Shown here: positions 7,122 to 14,326 of the stretch, piece after piece
Layout: each line of letters begins with the position of its first letter
Position numbering within the stretch: position 1 is the stretch's first letter
Program-made: the position numbers and the translations under genes
Notes under the pieces: model-generated
The model's input: only the letters and a program-made list of their open reading frames with translations
Databases searched by the model: none
What the model was told of the DNA's origin: nothing
Source of the DNA: Streptococcus parasanguinis
Lineage (GTDB): Bacteria > Bacillota > Bacilli > Lactobacillales > Streptococcaceae
Assembly (NCBI GenBank): GCA_018365265.1
Contig: JAGZKI010000038.1
Location: 1 to 24,240 of the forward strand
Reading direction: 5' to 3'
Length of the DNA stretch: 24,240 bases

Positions 7122-8141
7122 TTAATCTGGGTAGATATAGGTGACTGTTCCCCAGATGGGGTTGGTTGGATCGAACCAACCACGGAAGTTGTCGATATAG
7201 CGATGGCCGTTGTAGTTAGCCTCCTGGATCTGAATTTTTTGGTCATGTTCGACATCCGTAACCAAGGCGACATGACCATATCCCCCATTGTCCCAACAGG
7301 CGATAGCACCGACCTCTGGAGTGTCTCCTGTCCGGAATCCAGCAGCGCGTGCACTAGCTGCCCACATGCCACCGTTTCCCCACGAGTTGTGGGCCCAAGG
7401 GGCTAATTTTTTGGCTCCCCAGGTGCACTCACCAATGGGGTAGGTATTTCCCGGGTGTGTCGCGAGTGGAGTGAGATTTGGCTTTGCCTTTTCTACTTGA
7501 AAGGTAGTGGGGAATAGCCCTTTTAGTTGTCCCTGGCTTTTCTGGTAGACGTGGAGATGAAATAGACCACTTCCCTTGTGTTTTTGAGCCTGAAAGCGCA
7601 GTTGGAAATGTCCAGGTGCAATCTTCTTTGCGGGATACCAGACCAGATCATCCTGCCCGTTTTCTTCTGACCAGATGGGGAAGACAATCTCGTCAACGTC
7701 TTCGAATAACTTCAGGTCTACCTCGAATTCTTGTGAGGAGATGGGTGTGATCGTGATTTTTGGCTGGGAAGAAGCCAGGTCTTTTTGCTGGACGCTGGTC
7801 GTGAGAGGGTAAAGACCGGTTAGCTGCTCATTCGCCTCCACCCCATAGACATGGACATGATAAAGTCCGGCTTGATCAGAATGGTTGGTCAATGGCACTT
7901 GTAGGTCAAATCCCTTGTCACTGCGTTCTACAGGATACCAAATCAGATCATCTTGGCCATTTTGGTCAGACCAGACGGGAACTTGGATCTTTTGATACTT
8001 ATCCGGGATGTTTCCAAGATGAATCACCAGTTGCCCCTTTTCGGCATAGATAGCATTGGTCGCTTGATCTGCATGGGTAATAGAGGCTTGCATTCCCCAT
8101 GTCGCACAAGTCAGTACTACAAATTTTTTGATCGTTTGCAT
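7122..8141 (-). CDS. Secreted CHAP-domain peptidoglycan hydrolase with two GBS_Bsp-like repeats
   Basis: This is a 339-residue exported protein. MQTIKKFVVLTCATWGMQAS and the following ITHA form a signal peptide, with likely cleavage after residue 24. Two tandem GBS_Bsp-like repeats span about 35-112 and 128-214; both contain WS-x-x-NGQDDL-x-WYP and a GL(Y/F)H(V/L)HVY ending. The C-terminal CHAP domain has Cys239 (GECTWG), His290 (GGYGHVALV) and Glu307 (QEANYNG) as the expected catalytic residues, so it should cut peptidoglycan as an amidase or endopeptidase. I chose the ATG at 8141, preceded by AAAAGGAG; extension to the TTG at 8159 would place that site inside the coding sequence. It is monocistronic, opposite to the pur genes, and better in GC than the neighbouring tetR island. 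Confidence 0.88.
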   Translation of the reverse strand: MQTIKKFVVLTCATWGMQASITHADQATNAIYAEKGQLVIHLGNIPDKYQKIQVPVWSDQNGQDDLIWYPVERSDKGFDLQVPLTNHSDQAGLYHVHVYGVEANEQLTGLYPLTTSVQQKDLASSQPKITITPISSQEFEVDLKLFEDVDEIVFPIWSEENGQDDLVWYPAKKIAPGHFQLRFQAQKHKGSGLFHLHVYQKSQGQLKGLFPTTFQVEKAKPNLTPLATHPGNTYPIGECTWGAKKLAPWAHNSWGNGGMWAASARAAGFRTGDTPEVGAIACWDNGGYGHVALVTDVEHDQKIQIQEANYNGHRYIDNFRGWFDPTNPIWGTVTYIYPD

Positions 8142-8262
8142 AATACTCCTTTTCGTCAATTAGTAGGTCTCACCTATACTATTCGGAAAAAAATGAGAAA
8201 TAGGAGAAAATAGCAAAAAATGTTTGGATTCTACTGAAAATAGGAGACTTTTGCTGAAATCA

Positions 8263-8292
8263 TTAGAATAAAACGAACGATTATGATATAAT
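8263..8292 (+). promoter_or_regulatory. Promoter of purD with extended -10
   Basis: TATAAT (8287-8292) is preceded by TG-A, an extended -10, and by TTAGAA 18 bases upstream. The spacer holds AACGAAC (8272-8278), similar to the PurBox core CCGAAC bound by PurR in Gram-positive bacteria, though with several mismatches. Confidence 0.6.
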
Positions 8293-8323
8293 TTAATAAA
8301 ATAATTCGCAAAAGAGGTTCGAG

Positions 8324-9586
8324 ATGAAACTTTTGGTTGTTGGATCTGGCGGTCGTGAGCATGCGATTGCCAAGAAATTGTTGGAGTCTACAGACGTTGA
8401 GCAGGTTTTTGTGGCTCCTGGGAATGACGGGATGCGATTAGATGGTTTGGATTTGATCAATATCGGAATTTCCGAACATTCTAAGCTGATTGACTTCGCA
8501 AAAGCGAATGATGTTGCTTGGACCTTTATCGGTCCAGATGATGCCCTTGCGGCGGGTATCGTGGATGATTTCAATGCAGCTGGTCTCAAGGCATTTGGTC
8601 CGACCAAGGCTGCAGCTGAGTTGGAGTGGTCTAAGGATTTTGCTAAAGAAATCATGGTCAAGTACGACGTTCCGACAGCGGCCTATGGAACTTTTTCAGA
8701 TTTCGAGGAAGCCAAGGCTTATATCGAGGAGAAAGGCGCTCCAATCGTCGTCAAGGCAGACGGATTGGCCCTTGGGAAAGGTGTCGTCGTTGCGGAGACA
8801 GTTGAGCAAGCCATCGAAGCTGCTCATGAGATGCTTTTGGACAATAAATTCGGTGATTCAGGTGCGCGTGTGGTCATCGAGGAATTCCTTGATGGGGAAG
8901 AGTTTTCTCTCTTTGCCTTTGTCAATGGGGACAAGTTCTACATCATGCCAACAGCGCAGGACCACAAACGTGCCTACGATGGTGACAAGGGTCCTAACAC
9001 TGGTGGGATGGGTGCCTATGCGCCAGTTCCTCACTTGCCACAGAGCGTGGTTGACACAGCGGTTGACACTATTGTCAAGCCAGTTCTCGAAGGCATGATC
9101 AAAGAAGGGCGTCCGTACCTAGGTGTCCTTTACGCGGGGCTTATCTTGACAGCTGATGGACCGAAAGTCATCGAGTTCAACGCTCGTTTTGGAGATCCTG
9201 AAACGCAAATCATCTTGCCTCGTTTGACATCTGACTTTGCACAAAACATCACTGATATTTTGGATGGCAAAGAGCCAGCCATCACGTGGACGAACAAGGG
9301 TGTGACACTAGGCGTGGTTGTGGCCTCAAACGGCTATCCACTCGCTTATGAGAAGGGTGTCAAACTTCCAGCCAAGACAGATGGTGACATCATCACTTAC
9401 TATGCTGGTGCCAAATTTGCTGAAAATGGCCAAGACCTCCTCTCAAACGGCGGACGTGTCTACATGCTCGTCACAACAGCAGATACCGTCAAAGACGGTC
9501 AAAACATCATCTACAAGGAACTCAACAAACAAAACACCGAAGGCTTGTTCTATCGTACGGATATCGGTAGCAAGGCGAATAAATAA
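8324..9586 (+). CDS. purD: Phosphoribosylamine-glycine ligase (GAR synthetase)
   Basis: PurD joins glycine to 5-phosphoribosylamine with ATP, making GAR. The 420-residue ATP-grasp protein shows GSGGREHA at residues 7-14, VVKADGLALGKGVVV in the ATP-binding region, KGPNTGGMGAY, and EFNARFGDPETQ with the metal-binding Glu/Asn. AGAGG 7 bases before the ATG and a good promoter at 8263-8292 show that this gene starts a new transcription unit, separated from purH by the tetR island and the CHAP gene. A BOX-like element overlaps its stop codon. The assignment is secure. Confidence 0.97.
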   Translation: MKLLVVGSGGREHAIAKKLLESTDVEQVFVAPGNDGMRLDGLDLINIGISEHSKLIDFAKANDVAWTFIGPDDALAAGIVDDFNAAGLKAFGPTKAAAELEWSKDFAKEIMVKYDVPTAAYGTFSDFEEAKAYIEEKGAPIVVKADGLALGKGVVVAETVEQAIEAAHEMLLDNKFGDSGARVVIEEFLDGEEFSLFAFVNGDKFYIMPTAQDHKRAYDGDKGPNTGGMGAYAPVPHLPQSVVDTAVDTIVKPVLEGMIKEGRPYLGVLYAGLILTADGPKVIEFNARFGDPETQIILPRLTSDFAQNITDILDGKEPAITWTNKGVTLGVVVASNGYPLAYEKGVKLPAKTDGDIITYYAGAKFAENGQDLLSNGGRVYMLVTTADTVKDGQNIIYKELNKQNTEGLFYRTDIGSKANK

Positions 9587-9689
9587 AACTCTTTGAAAAT
9601 CTTCGATTGACTGTGTTAAAGCTCCTTGATGAACTTTAGTTCTATCTTCGTCGCTTTGCCTTGTCACTCTATGATTTTCTTCGAGTTTT
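9585..9689. repeat. BOX-like element with 17-bp inverted ends
   Basis: AAAACTCTTTGAAAATC at 9585-9601 and GATTTTCTTCGAGTTTT at 9673-9689 are inverted copies that match at 14 of 17 positions and enclose about 70 bases. The ends resemble boxA (ACTCTTCGAAAATC) and boxC (GATTTTCATTGAGT) of pneumococcal BOX repeats, and TTCGTCGCTTTGCC inside is also BOX-like. No boxB unit is seen. It begins within the purD stop codon. Confidence 0.55.
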
Positions 9690-9699
9690 CGAATATCAA

Positions 9700-9708
9700 T
9701 GCTATATT
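9700..9708 (+). promoter_or_regulatory. Possible extended -10 before the purE leader
   Basis: TG-C-TATATT is an extended -10 match, without a convincing -35. It could give purEK a start of their own just ahead of the structured leader. Confidence 0.3.
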
Positions 9709-9709
9709 A

Positions 9710-9848
9710 GGCGATGAAGTCGCCAAACACGTTAATGGTCGCCGTGGTGAAAAGACCAGAACAGCATCTGTTCTGGTCGGGGGAAACTTTGAGACCTTAG
9801 GCTCAAAGTTTAGGAATGAAACCGAAGGTTTGCTTCCGTCCCCACCAC
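9710..9848 (+). ncRNA. Structured 5' leader of purE (candidate cis-regulatory RNA)
   Basis: GGCGA / TCGCC forms a small hairpin at 9710-9724. GTGGTG (9744-9749) pairs with CACCAC (9843-9848) and encloses three hairpins: a perfect 11-bp stem (9754-9764 / 9768-9778, loop CAT), a perfect 10-bp stem (9784-9793 / 9802-9811), and GGAA-tg-AAACC gaa GGTTT-gc-TTCC (9813-9837). This makes a four-way junction ending 36 bases before the purE ATG, with no T-tract. A second TCGCC at 9739-9743 could compete for GGCGA. It does not show the conserved CCGCC-UGGGCA end of ZTP riboswitches. It may be an unnamed regulatory RNA, an RNA-processing signal, or a folded mobile repeat. Confidence 0.5.
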
Positions 9849-9884
9849 CTAAGAACATTATCAAAAAAAGAAAAAGGATTAAAA

Positions 9885-10373
9885 ATGAAACCAGTAATTT
9901 CCATCATCATGGGCTCAAAATCCGACTGGGCAACCATGCAAAAAGCCACTGAAGTCCTCGACAACTTCGGTGTCGCTTACGAAAAGAAAGTTGTTTCCGC
10001 ACATCGGACGCCGGACCTCATGTTCAAACATGCCGAAGAAGCACGTAGCCGTGGCATCAAGGTCATCATCGCAGGTGCGGGTGGCGCTGCTCACTTGCCA
10101 GGTATGGTTGCTGCTAAAACAACTCTTCCAGTCATCGGGGTACCTGTCAAGTCTCGTGCCCTTAGCGGTGTGGATTCTCTTTATTCTATTGTTCAGATGC
10201 CAGGTGGGGTGCCTGTCGCAACCATGGCGATCGGTGAAGCAGGTGCGACCAACGCTGCCCTCTTTGCCCTCCGTCTTCTTTCAGTAGAGGACCAGGCTAT
10301 TGCGACAGCGTTAGCGGATTTCGCAGAAGAACAAGGAAAAATCGCAGAGGAGTCTACAAATGAGCTCAACTAA
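9885..10373 (+). CDS. purE: N5-carboxyaminoimidazole ribonucleotide mutase
   Basis: PurE moves the carboxylate of N5-CAIR to carbon, giving CAIR. The 162-residue length is normal for class I PurE. GSKSDW (residues 10-15), SAHRTP with the catalytic His, and AGAGGAAHLPGMVAAKT are all present. The start is the ATG at 9885 (MKPVISIIMGSKSDW), preceded by AAAAAGGA at 7 bases; an upstream in-frame extension to 9816 would run through the structured leader and has no family match. It overlaps purK by 14 bases, so the two are translationally coupled, as fits enzymes sharing an unstable intermediate. Confidence 0.96.
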   Translation: MKPVISIIMGSKSDWATMQKATEVLDNFGVAYEKKVVSAHRTPDLMFKHAEEARSRGIKVIIAGAGGAAHLPGMVAAKTTLPVIGVPVKSRALSGVDSLYSIVQMPGGVPVATMAIGEAGATNAALFALRLLSVEDQAIATALADFAEEQGKIAEESTNELN

Positions 10374-11451
10374 AACCATTGGGATCATCGGTGGTGGCCA
10401 GCTCGGTCAGATGATGGCAATCTCAGCTATCTACATGGGCCACAAGGTTATCGCCTTGGATCCAGCAGCGGATTGCCCAGCCTCTCGTGTGGCGGAAATC
10501 ATCGTGGCCCCTTACGACGACGTAGACGCCCTTCGTCAGTTGGCTGATCGCTGTGATGTTCTCACTTATGAATTTGAAAATGTCGATGCTGACGGTTTGG
10601 ACGCTGTTATCAAAGAAGGACAGCTCCCACAAGGAACTGACCTGCTTCGCATCTCCCAAAACCGGATCTTTGAGAAGGACTTTCTTTCCAACAAAGCACA
10701 AATCACTGTGGCCCCTTACAAGGTCGTAACTTCTAGCAAAGACTTGGCAGATATCGACCTCTCGAAAAATTATGTCCTTAAGACAGCGACCGGTGGTTAC
10801 GATGGCCATGGTCAGAAGGTTATTCGTTCCGAAGCCGATTTGGAAGAAGCCTATGCACTGGCTGATTCAGCAGACTGTGTCTTGGAAGAATTTGTTAACT
10901 TTGACCTGGAGATTTCTGTTATTGTGTCTGGTAATGGCAAGGACGTGACGGTTTTCCCCGTTCAGGAAAATATCCACCGCAACAACATTCTTTCAAAAAC
11001 CATTGTACCCGCTCGCATTTCAGAAAGTCTAGCTGAAAAAGCCAAGGCCATGGCAGTGCGAATCGCAGAACAACTGAACTTGTCTGGTACACTTTGTGTA
11101 GAAATGTTTGCGACAGCTGATGATATCATCGTCAACGAAATCGCGCCACGCCCACATAATTCAGGGCACTACTCAATCGAAGCTTGCGACTTTTCACAGT
11201 TTGATACCCATATTCTAGGAGTTCTCGGAGCACCACTTCCTGCTATTCACCTCCATGCGCCTGCTGTCATGCTCAATGTACTCGGCCAACACGTCGAAGC
11301 TGCTGAAACATATGTGACAGAAAATCCAAGCGCTCACCTCCACTTATATGGTAAACTAGAAGCAAAGCACAACCGCAAAATGGGACATGTGACCTTGTTT
11401 AGTGATGTGCCAGATGAGGTTGAAGAGTTTGGGAAAGGAATTGATTTTTAA
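10360..11451 (+). CDS. purK: N5-carboxyaminoimidazole ribonucleotide synthase
   Basis: PurK uses ATP and bicarbonate to carboxylate AIR to N5-CAIR, the substrate of PurE. The 363-residue ATP-grasp protein begins with GIIGGGQLGQM (residues 8-18), followed by YEFENVD, the ATP-grasp loop KTATGGYDGHGQ, and NEIAPRPHNSGH near the C-terminus. Its start lies inside the purE end, with GAGGAG as ribosome-binding site. The TAA is directly followed, without a gap, by the GTG of the ketopantoate-reductase-like gene. Confidence 0.96.
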   Translation: MSSTKTIGIIGGGQLGQMMAISAIYMGHKVIALDPAADCPASRVAEIIVAPYDDVDALRQLADRCDVLTYEFENVDADGLDAVIKEGQLPQGTDLLRISQNRIFEKDFLSNKAQITVAPYKVVTSSKDLADIDLSKNYVLKTATGGYDGHGQKVIRSEADLEEAYALADSADCVLEEFVNFDLEISVIVSGNGKDVTVFPVQENIHRNNILSKTIVPARISESLAEKAKAMAVRIAEQLNLSGTLCVEMFATADDIIVNEIAPRPHNSGHYSIEACDFSQFDTHILGVLGAPLPAIHLHAPAVMLNVLGQHVEAAETYVTENPSAHLHLYGKLEAKHNRKMGHVTLFSDVPDEVEEFGKGIDF

Positions 11452-12402
11452 GTGAGAATAGCGATTCTAGGACTTGGAGTCATCGGGACCACTTATGCCT
11501 ACGCCTTTCAAAAAGCAGGCCATCAAGTAGAGCACGTACTGAGAGATAGTAAGAAAAGCACTGCTCCGAAGGAGTTGTCGGTTGATCTGCTAGATGGTCG
11601 CTATCATTCCAAAGGTGAAAACAAACATGACACCTATGAGGTTCATGTGGCAGAAGCTGATTCGGAATATGATTTTATTTTTCTGAGTGTGCGTCATGGG
11701 TTTGTCAAAGAAGCTGTGGAGACCTTGCGAAAAAATAATATCAAAGGCACCCTGGTTTTCTTCTGTAATTTCTGGGATACTCGAAAAGAGGTCCAAGAGT
11801 GGGCAGGGGATTACGACTATATTCTGGCCTTTCCGACAGCGGGCGGTCACATGCAGGAGGACCATTTGGATGGTGTTTTGTTCGACCATTTAATGCTAGA
11901 AGGTGAGCAAAAAGCACACATTTCTAACTATGCTGATCTGACGGATTTACTGACTTCTGCAGATTTGAAGTGGGAAGTACCTCATGATATGGTCGAGTGG
12001 ATTTGGATTCACATGGCGATTAATGCGGGTGTTACTTCGACAGCTGCACGTTCAGGGAATTTGGAAAACCCAGAAGAATTGGCTTTGAACTTGATGAATA
12101 GTTCTTCGGAATTATCATTGGCCATCAAGGCCATTCGAGAGGCTTTGAAAGTCGTAGAAGCGCGTGGCGTGAATTTGAAGCTTTATAAGGCAGAACTCTT
12201 ACCCTACAAAATTCCAGCTTGGATAGCTGGCAAAGCCATGAAAGTCATGTTTGCGAAAAATGAGCTGACCCGAAAAATCATGACCTTACACAATGATAAA
12301 CAGGACATCTTCTATTGTTGTCAAAGTGTTTATCAGACTGGTCAGGAGTTAGGTGTGAAGATGCCTATTCTGGAAGCAAATATGAAGGGCATTTCGATTT
12401 AG
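11452..12402 (+). CDS. Ketopantoate reductase family (ApbA/PanE-like) protein, atypical catalytic site
   Basis: This 316-residue protein has a Rossmann fold. MRIAILGLGVIGTTYA carries GxGxxG for NAD(P)H binding, and FFCNFWD (Asn106) matches the conserved Asn region of PanE. The C-terminal helical domain follows from about residue 180. The stretch expected to read W-x-K-L-x-x-N reads WIHMAIN, so the catalytic Lys of true ketopantoate reductases appears replaced by His187. It may reduce another substrate or have lost activity; I would not call it panE. The GTG at 11452 abuts the purK stop, with AAAGGA about 12 bases upstream. It is embedded in the purine operon, where I do not recall it in the pneumococcal order. 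Confidence 0.75.
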   Translation: MRIAILGLGVIGTTYAYAFQKAGHQVEHVLRDSKKSTAPKELSVDLLDGRYHSKGENKHDTYEVHVAEADSEYDFIFLSVRHGFVKEAVETLRKNNIKGTLVFFCNFWDTRKEVQEWAGDYDYILAFPTAGGHMQEDHLDGVLFDHLMLEGEQKAHISNYADLTDLLTSADLKWEVPHDMVEWIWIHMAINAGVTSTAARSGNLENPEELALNLMNSSSELSLAIKAIREALKVVEARGVNLKLYKAELLPYKIPAWIAGKAMKVMFAKNELTRKIMTLHNDKQDIFYCCQSVYQTGQELGVKMPILEANMKGISI

Positions 12403-12410
12403 GAGGTTTT

Positions 12411-12638
12411 ATGATTCAACTCATCGTCAACGCATTTGTCGAAAAAGAGAAGACAGGAGCAGTCGTCGAAGTCTTATATGCTAGTAGCGATCACGAAAAA
12501 GTGAAAGCTAAGTATGAAGAGCTGACTGCTCAATACCCTGAAAACTATTTAGCTATCTATGATGTCCCACTGGATACGGATTTGAATACACTCGATCACT
12601 ATCCATCTGTGTGGATCGGGAAAGAAGAATTTGAGTAA
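12411..12638 (+). CDS. Small conserved streptococcal protein of unknown function
   Basis: This 75-residue acidic cytosolic protein (MIQLIVNAFVEKEKTGAVVE..., ending PSVWIGKEEFE) has no signal or membrane segment. A nearly identical small gene sits just before purB in pneumococcus as far as I recall, so the context is conserved even though the role is unknown. AGGAGGT overlapping the preceding stop, 4 bases before the ATG, is a strong ribosome-binding site. I chose the ATG at 12411 over an upstream in-frame ATG at 12315 because the latter lies inside the preceding gene. The pattern of beta strands and helices is compact, and no catalytic motif is visible. Confidence 0.85.
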   Translation: MIQLIVNAFVEKEKTGAVVEVLYASSDHEKVKAKYEELTAQYPENYLAIYDVPLDTDLNTLDHYPSVWIGKEEFE

Positions 12639-12693
12639 AGCGCCAGTCGGTTGCTAACTGATGTGAAACATCAAAAGAAAGGAAAATAAAACA

Positions 12694-13992
12694 ATGATCG
12701 AACGTTACTCTCGCCCAGAAATGGCGAACATTTGGACTGAAGAAAATAAATACCGTGCTTGGCTTGAGGTGGAAATCTTGGCTGACGAAGCATGGGCTGA
12801 ATTGGGAGAAATTCCTAAGGAAGATGTGGCTTTGATCCGTGAAAAAGCGGACTTTGACATCGACCGTATTTTGGAAATCGAGCAGCAAACTCGTCACGAT
12901 GTGGTGGCCTTCACACGTGCGGTTTCTGAAACGCTTGGTGAAGAGCGTAAGTGGGTTCACTATGGTTTGACTTCTACTGACGTGGTCGATACGGCCTATG
13001 GTTACCTCTACAAACAAGCCAACGACATCATCCGCAAAGATCTTGAAAACTTCCTTAACATCATCGCTGACAAAGCGAAAGAACACAAGTTCACTATCAT
13101 GATGGGTCGTACTCATGGTGTGCACGCTGAGCCGACAACTTTTGGTCTTAAATTGGCAACTTGGTACAGCGAAATGAAGCGCAACATCGAGCGTTTCGAG
13201 CATGCGGCTACTGGTGTGGAAGCTGGTAAGATTTCTGGTGCGGTTGGTAACTTTGCCAACATCCCACCATTCGTTGAAAAATACGTCTGCGATAAATTGG
13301 GTATCCGTGCTCAAGAAATCTCTACACAGGTCCTTCCTCGTGACCTTCACGCTGAGTACTTTGCGGTTCTTGCGAGCATCGCAACTTCTATTGAGCGGAT
13401 GGCGACTGAAATTCGTGGTCTTCAAAAATCTGAACAACGGGAAGTGGAAGAGTTCTTTGCCAAAGGTCAAAAAGGGTCTTCAGCAATGCCTCACAAACGC
13501 AACCCAATCGGTTCTGAAAACATGACCGGTCTTGCGCGTGTGATCCGTGGTCACATGGTCACAGCTTACGAAAATGTGTCACTCTGGCATGAGCGTGATA
13601 TCTCTCACTCATCAGCTGAGCGTATCATCGCACCAGACACAACTATCTTGATTGACTACATGCTCAACCGTTTCGGAAACATCGTTAAGAACTTGACAGT
13701 CTTCCCAGAAAACATGATTCGCAACATGAACTCTACATTTGGTTTGATCTTCAGCCAACGTGCCATGTTGACTTTGATTGAAAAAGGGATGACACGTGAG
13801 CAAGCTTATGACCTTGTTCAACCGAAGACTGCTCAATCATGGGATAACCAAGTAGACTTCAAACCACTTCTTGAAGCAGATCCAGAAGTAACTTCACGTC
13901 TTACTCAAGAAGAAATCGACGAAATCTTCAACCCAACTTACTACACCAAACGGGTGGATGAAATCTTCGAACGCATCGGTTTGGGTGACTAA
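12694..13992 (+). CDS. purB: Adenylosuccinate lyase
   Basis: PurB removes fumarate from SAICAR (to AICAR) and from adenylosuccinate (to AMP), so it serves both IMP and AMP synthesis. The 432-residue protein belongs to the fumarase/aspartase superfamily. RHDVVAF at about residue 68, TSTDVVDTAYG, GRTHGVHAEPT with the catalytic His, and the signature GSSAMPHKRNPIGSENM with its mobile-loop Ser are present. AAAGGA about 11 bases upstream supports the ATG. It is the last gene of the purine cluster; the three-hairpin repeat behind it provides the terminator. Confidence 0.97.
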   Translation: MIERYSRPEMANIWTEENKYRAWLEVEILADEAWAELGEIPKEDVALIREKADFDIDRILEIEQQTRHDVVAFTRAVSETLGEERKWVHYGLTSTDVVDTAYGYLYKQANDIIRKDLENFLNIIADKAKEHKFTIMMGRTHGVHAEPTTFGLKLATWYSEMKRNIERFEHAATGVEAGKISGAVGNFANIPPFVEKYVCDKLGIRAQEISTQVLPRDLHAEYFAVLASIATSIERMATEIRGLQKSEQREVEEFFAKGQKGSSAMPHKRNPIGSENMTGLARVIRGHMVTAYENVSLWHERDISHSSAERIIAPDTTILIDYMLNRFGNIVKNLTVFPENMIRNMNSTFGLIFSQRAMLTLIEKGMTREQAYDLVQPKTAQSWDNQVDFKPLLEADPEVTSRLTQEEIDEIFNPTYYTKRVDEIFERIGLGD

Positions 13993-14028
13993 TCGCAACG
14001 AAAAAGGGAATTTGAAAAATAGACGAAA

Positions 14029-14204
14029 GAGGCTGGGCAAAAACTGTCCAGCCTTTGATGTTTGGTAAGAATAACTGCAAGACGCAGTGGTTGATTGGTA
14101 TCTTTGTTCGCTTATGAAGCTCCAAAGATGACCTAATCAACTGTGCGGGGGTGGGAAGACAAACTCTTTTTAACTAGTCGGAGTTCTTTCCCACTCCCTT
14201 TTTT
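14029..14204 (+). repeat. Dispersed three-hairpin repeat, copy A (complete)
   Basis: Hairpin 1 is AGGCTGGGCA / TGTCCAGCCT (14030-14054). Hairpin 2 is long: GCAGTGGTTGATTGG...CTAATCAACTGTGC (14084-14146). Hairpin 3 is 14147-14198, followed by six T. Copy B lies inverted at 22193-22325 and a partial copy C at 24145-24240. The same order in A and C shows that the three hairpins form one element. Confidence 0.75.
14147..14204 (+). terminator. Terminator of the purB transcript (third hairpin of repeat A)
   Basis: GGGGGTGGGAA (14147-14157) pairs with TTCCCACTCCC (14188-14198), including one G-T pair, with an inner AACTC / GAGTT helix, and TTTTTT follows at 14199-14204. The repeat therefore supplies the end of the purine operon. 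Confidence 0.75.
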
Positions 14205-14255
14205 AAACTTTTTATAGCTAAACTATCACTAATTATATATATTTTTAAAGAGGTC

Positions 14256-14284
14256 TTTAGAAATCGTTTTCAACATGCTATACT
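14256..14284 (+). promoter_or_regulatory. Orphan promoter overlapped by a cre site
   Basis: TTTAGA (14256-14261) and TATACT (14279-14284, with TG-C in front) are 17 bases apart. On the - strand TTGAAAACGATTTCT (14273-14259) matches the CcpA cre consensus at 14 of 15 positions and covers the spacer. No gene follows on the + strand: a terminator begins about 10 bases after -10. It may be the left-over promoter of a lost gene such as strH. Confidence 0.5.
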
Positions 14285-14293
14285 GGAGCTATA

Positions 14294-14321
14294 AAAAAGA
14301 CCGAGATGTCTCAGTCTTTTT
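14294..14321. terminator. Bidirectional terminator behind bgaR
   Basis: AAAAAGAC (14294-14301) pairs with GTCTTTTT (14314-14321), with GAG/CTC inside, giving T-tracts on both strands. It lies 5 bases beyond the bgaR stop. Confidence 0.85.
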
Positions 14322-14326
14322 GGTTC

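Noticed and set aside
8142..8159. TTG start for the CHAP protein
   Set aside because: It would place AAAAGGAG inside the gene and add charged residues before the signal peptide.
9710..9848. ZTP (pfl) or purine riboswitch before purE
   Set aside because: The conserved 3' motif of ZTP riboswitches and the guanine-aptamer loops are not found, so only a generic structured leader is claimed.
9816..9884. Longer purE start
   Set aside because: The extension translates the structured leader and has no match to PurE; the ATG at 9885 has a clear ribosome site.
12553..13470. Open frame of 305 codons antisense to purB
   Set aside because: It lies wholly opposite purB and the small upstream gene, has no ribosome site or family motif, and its composition reflects the codon bias of purB.
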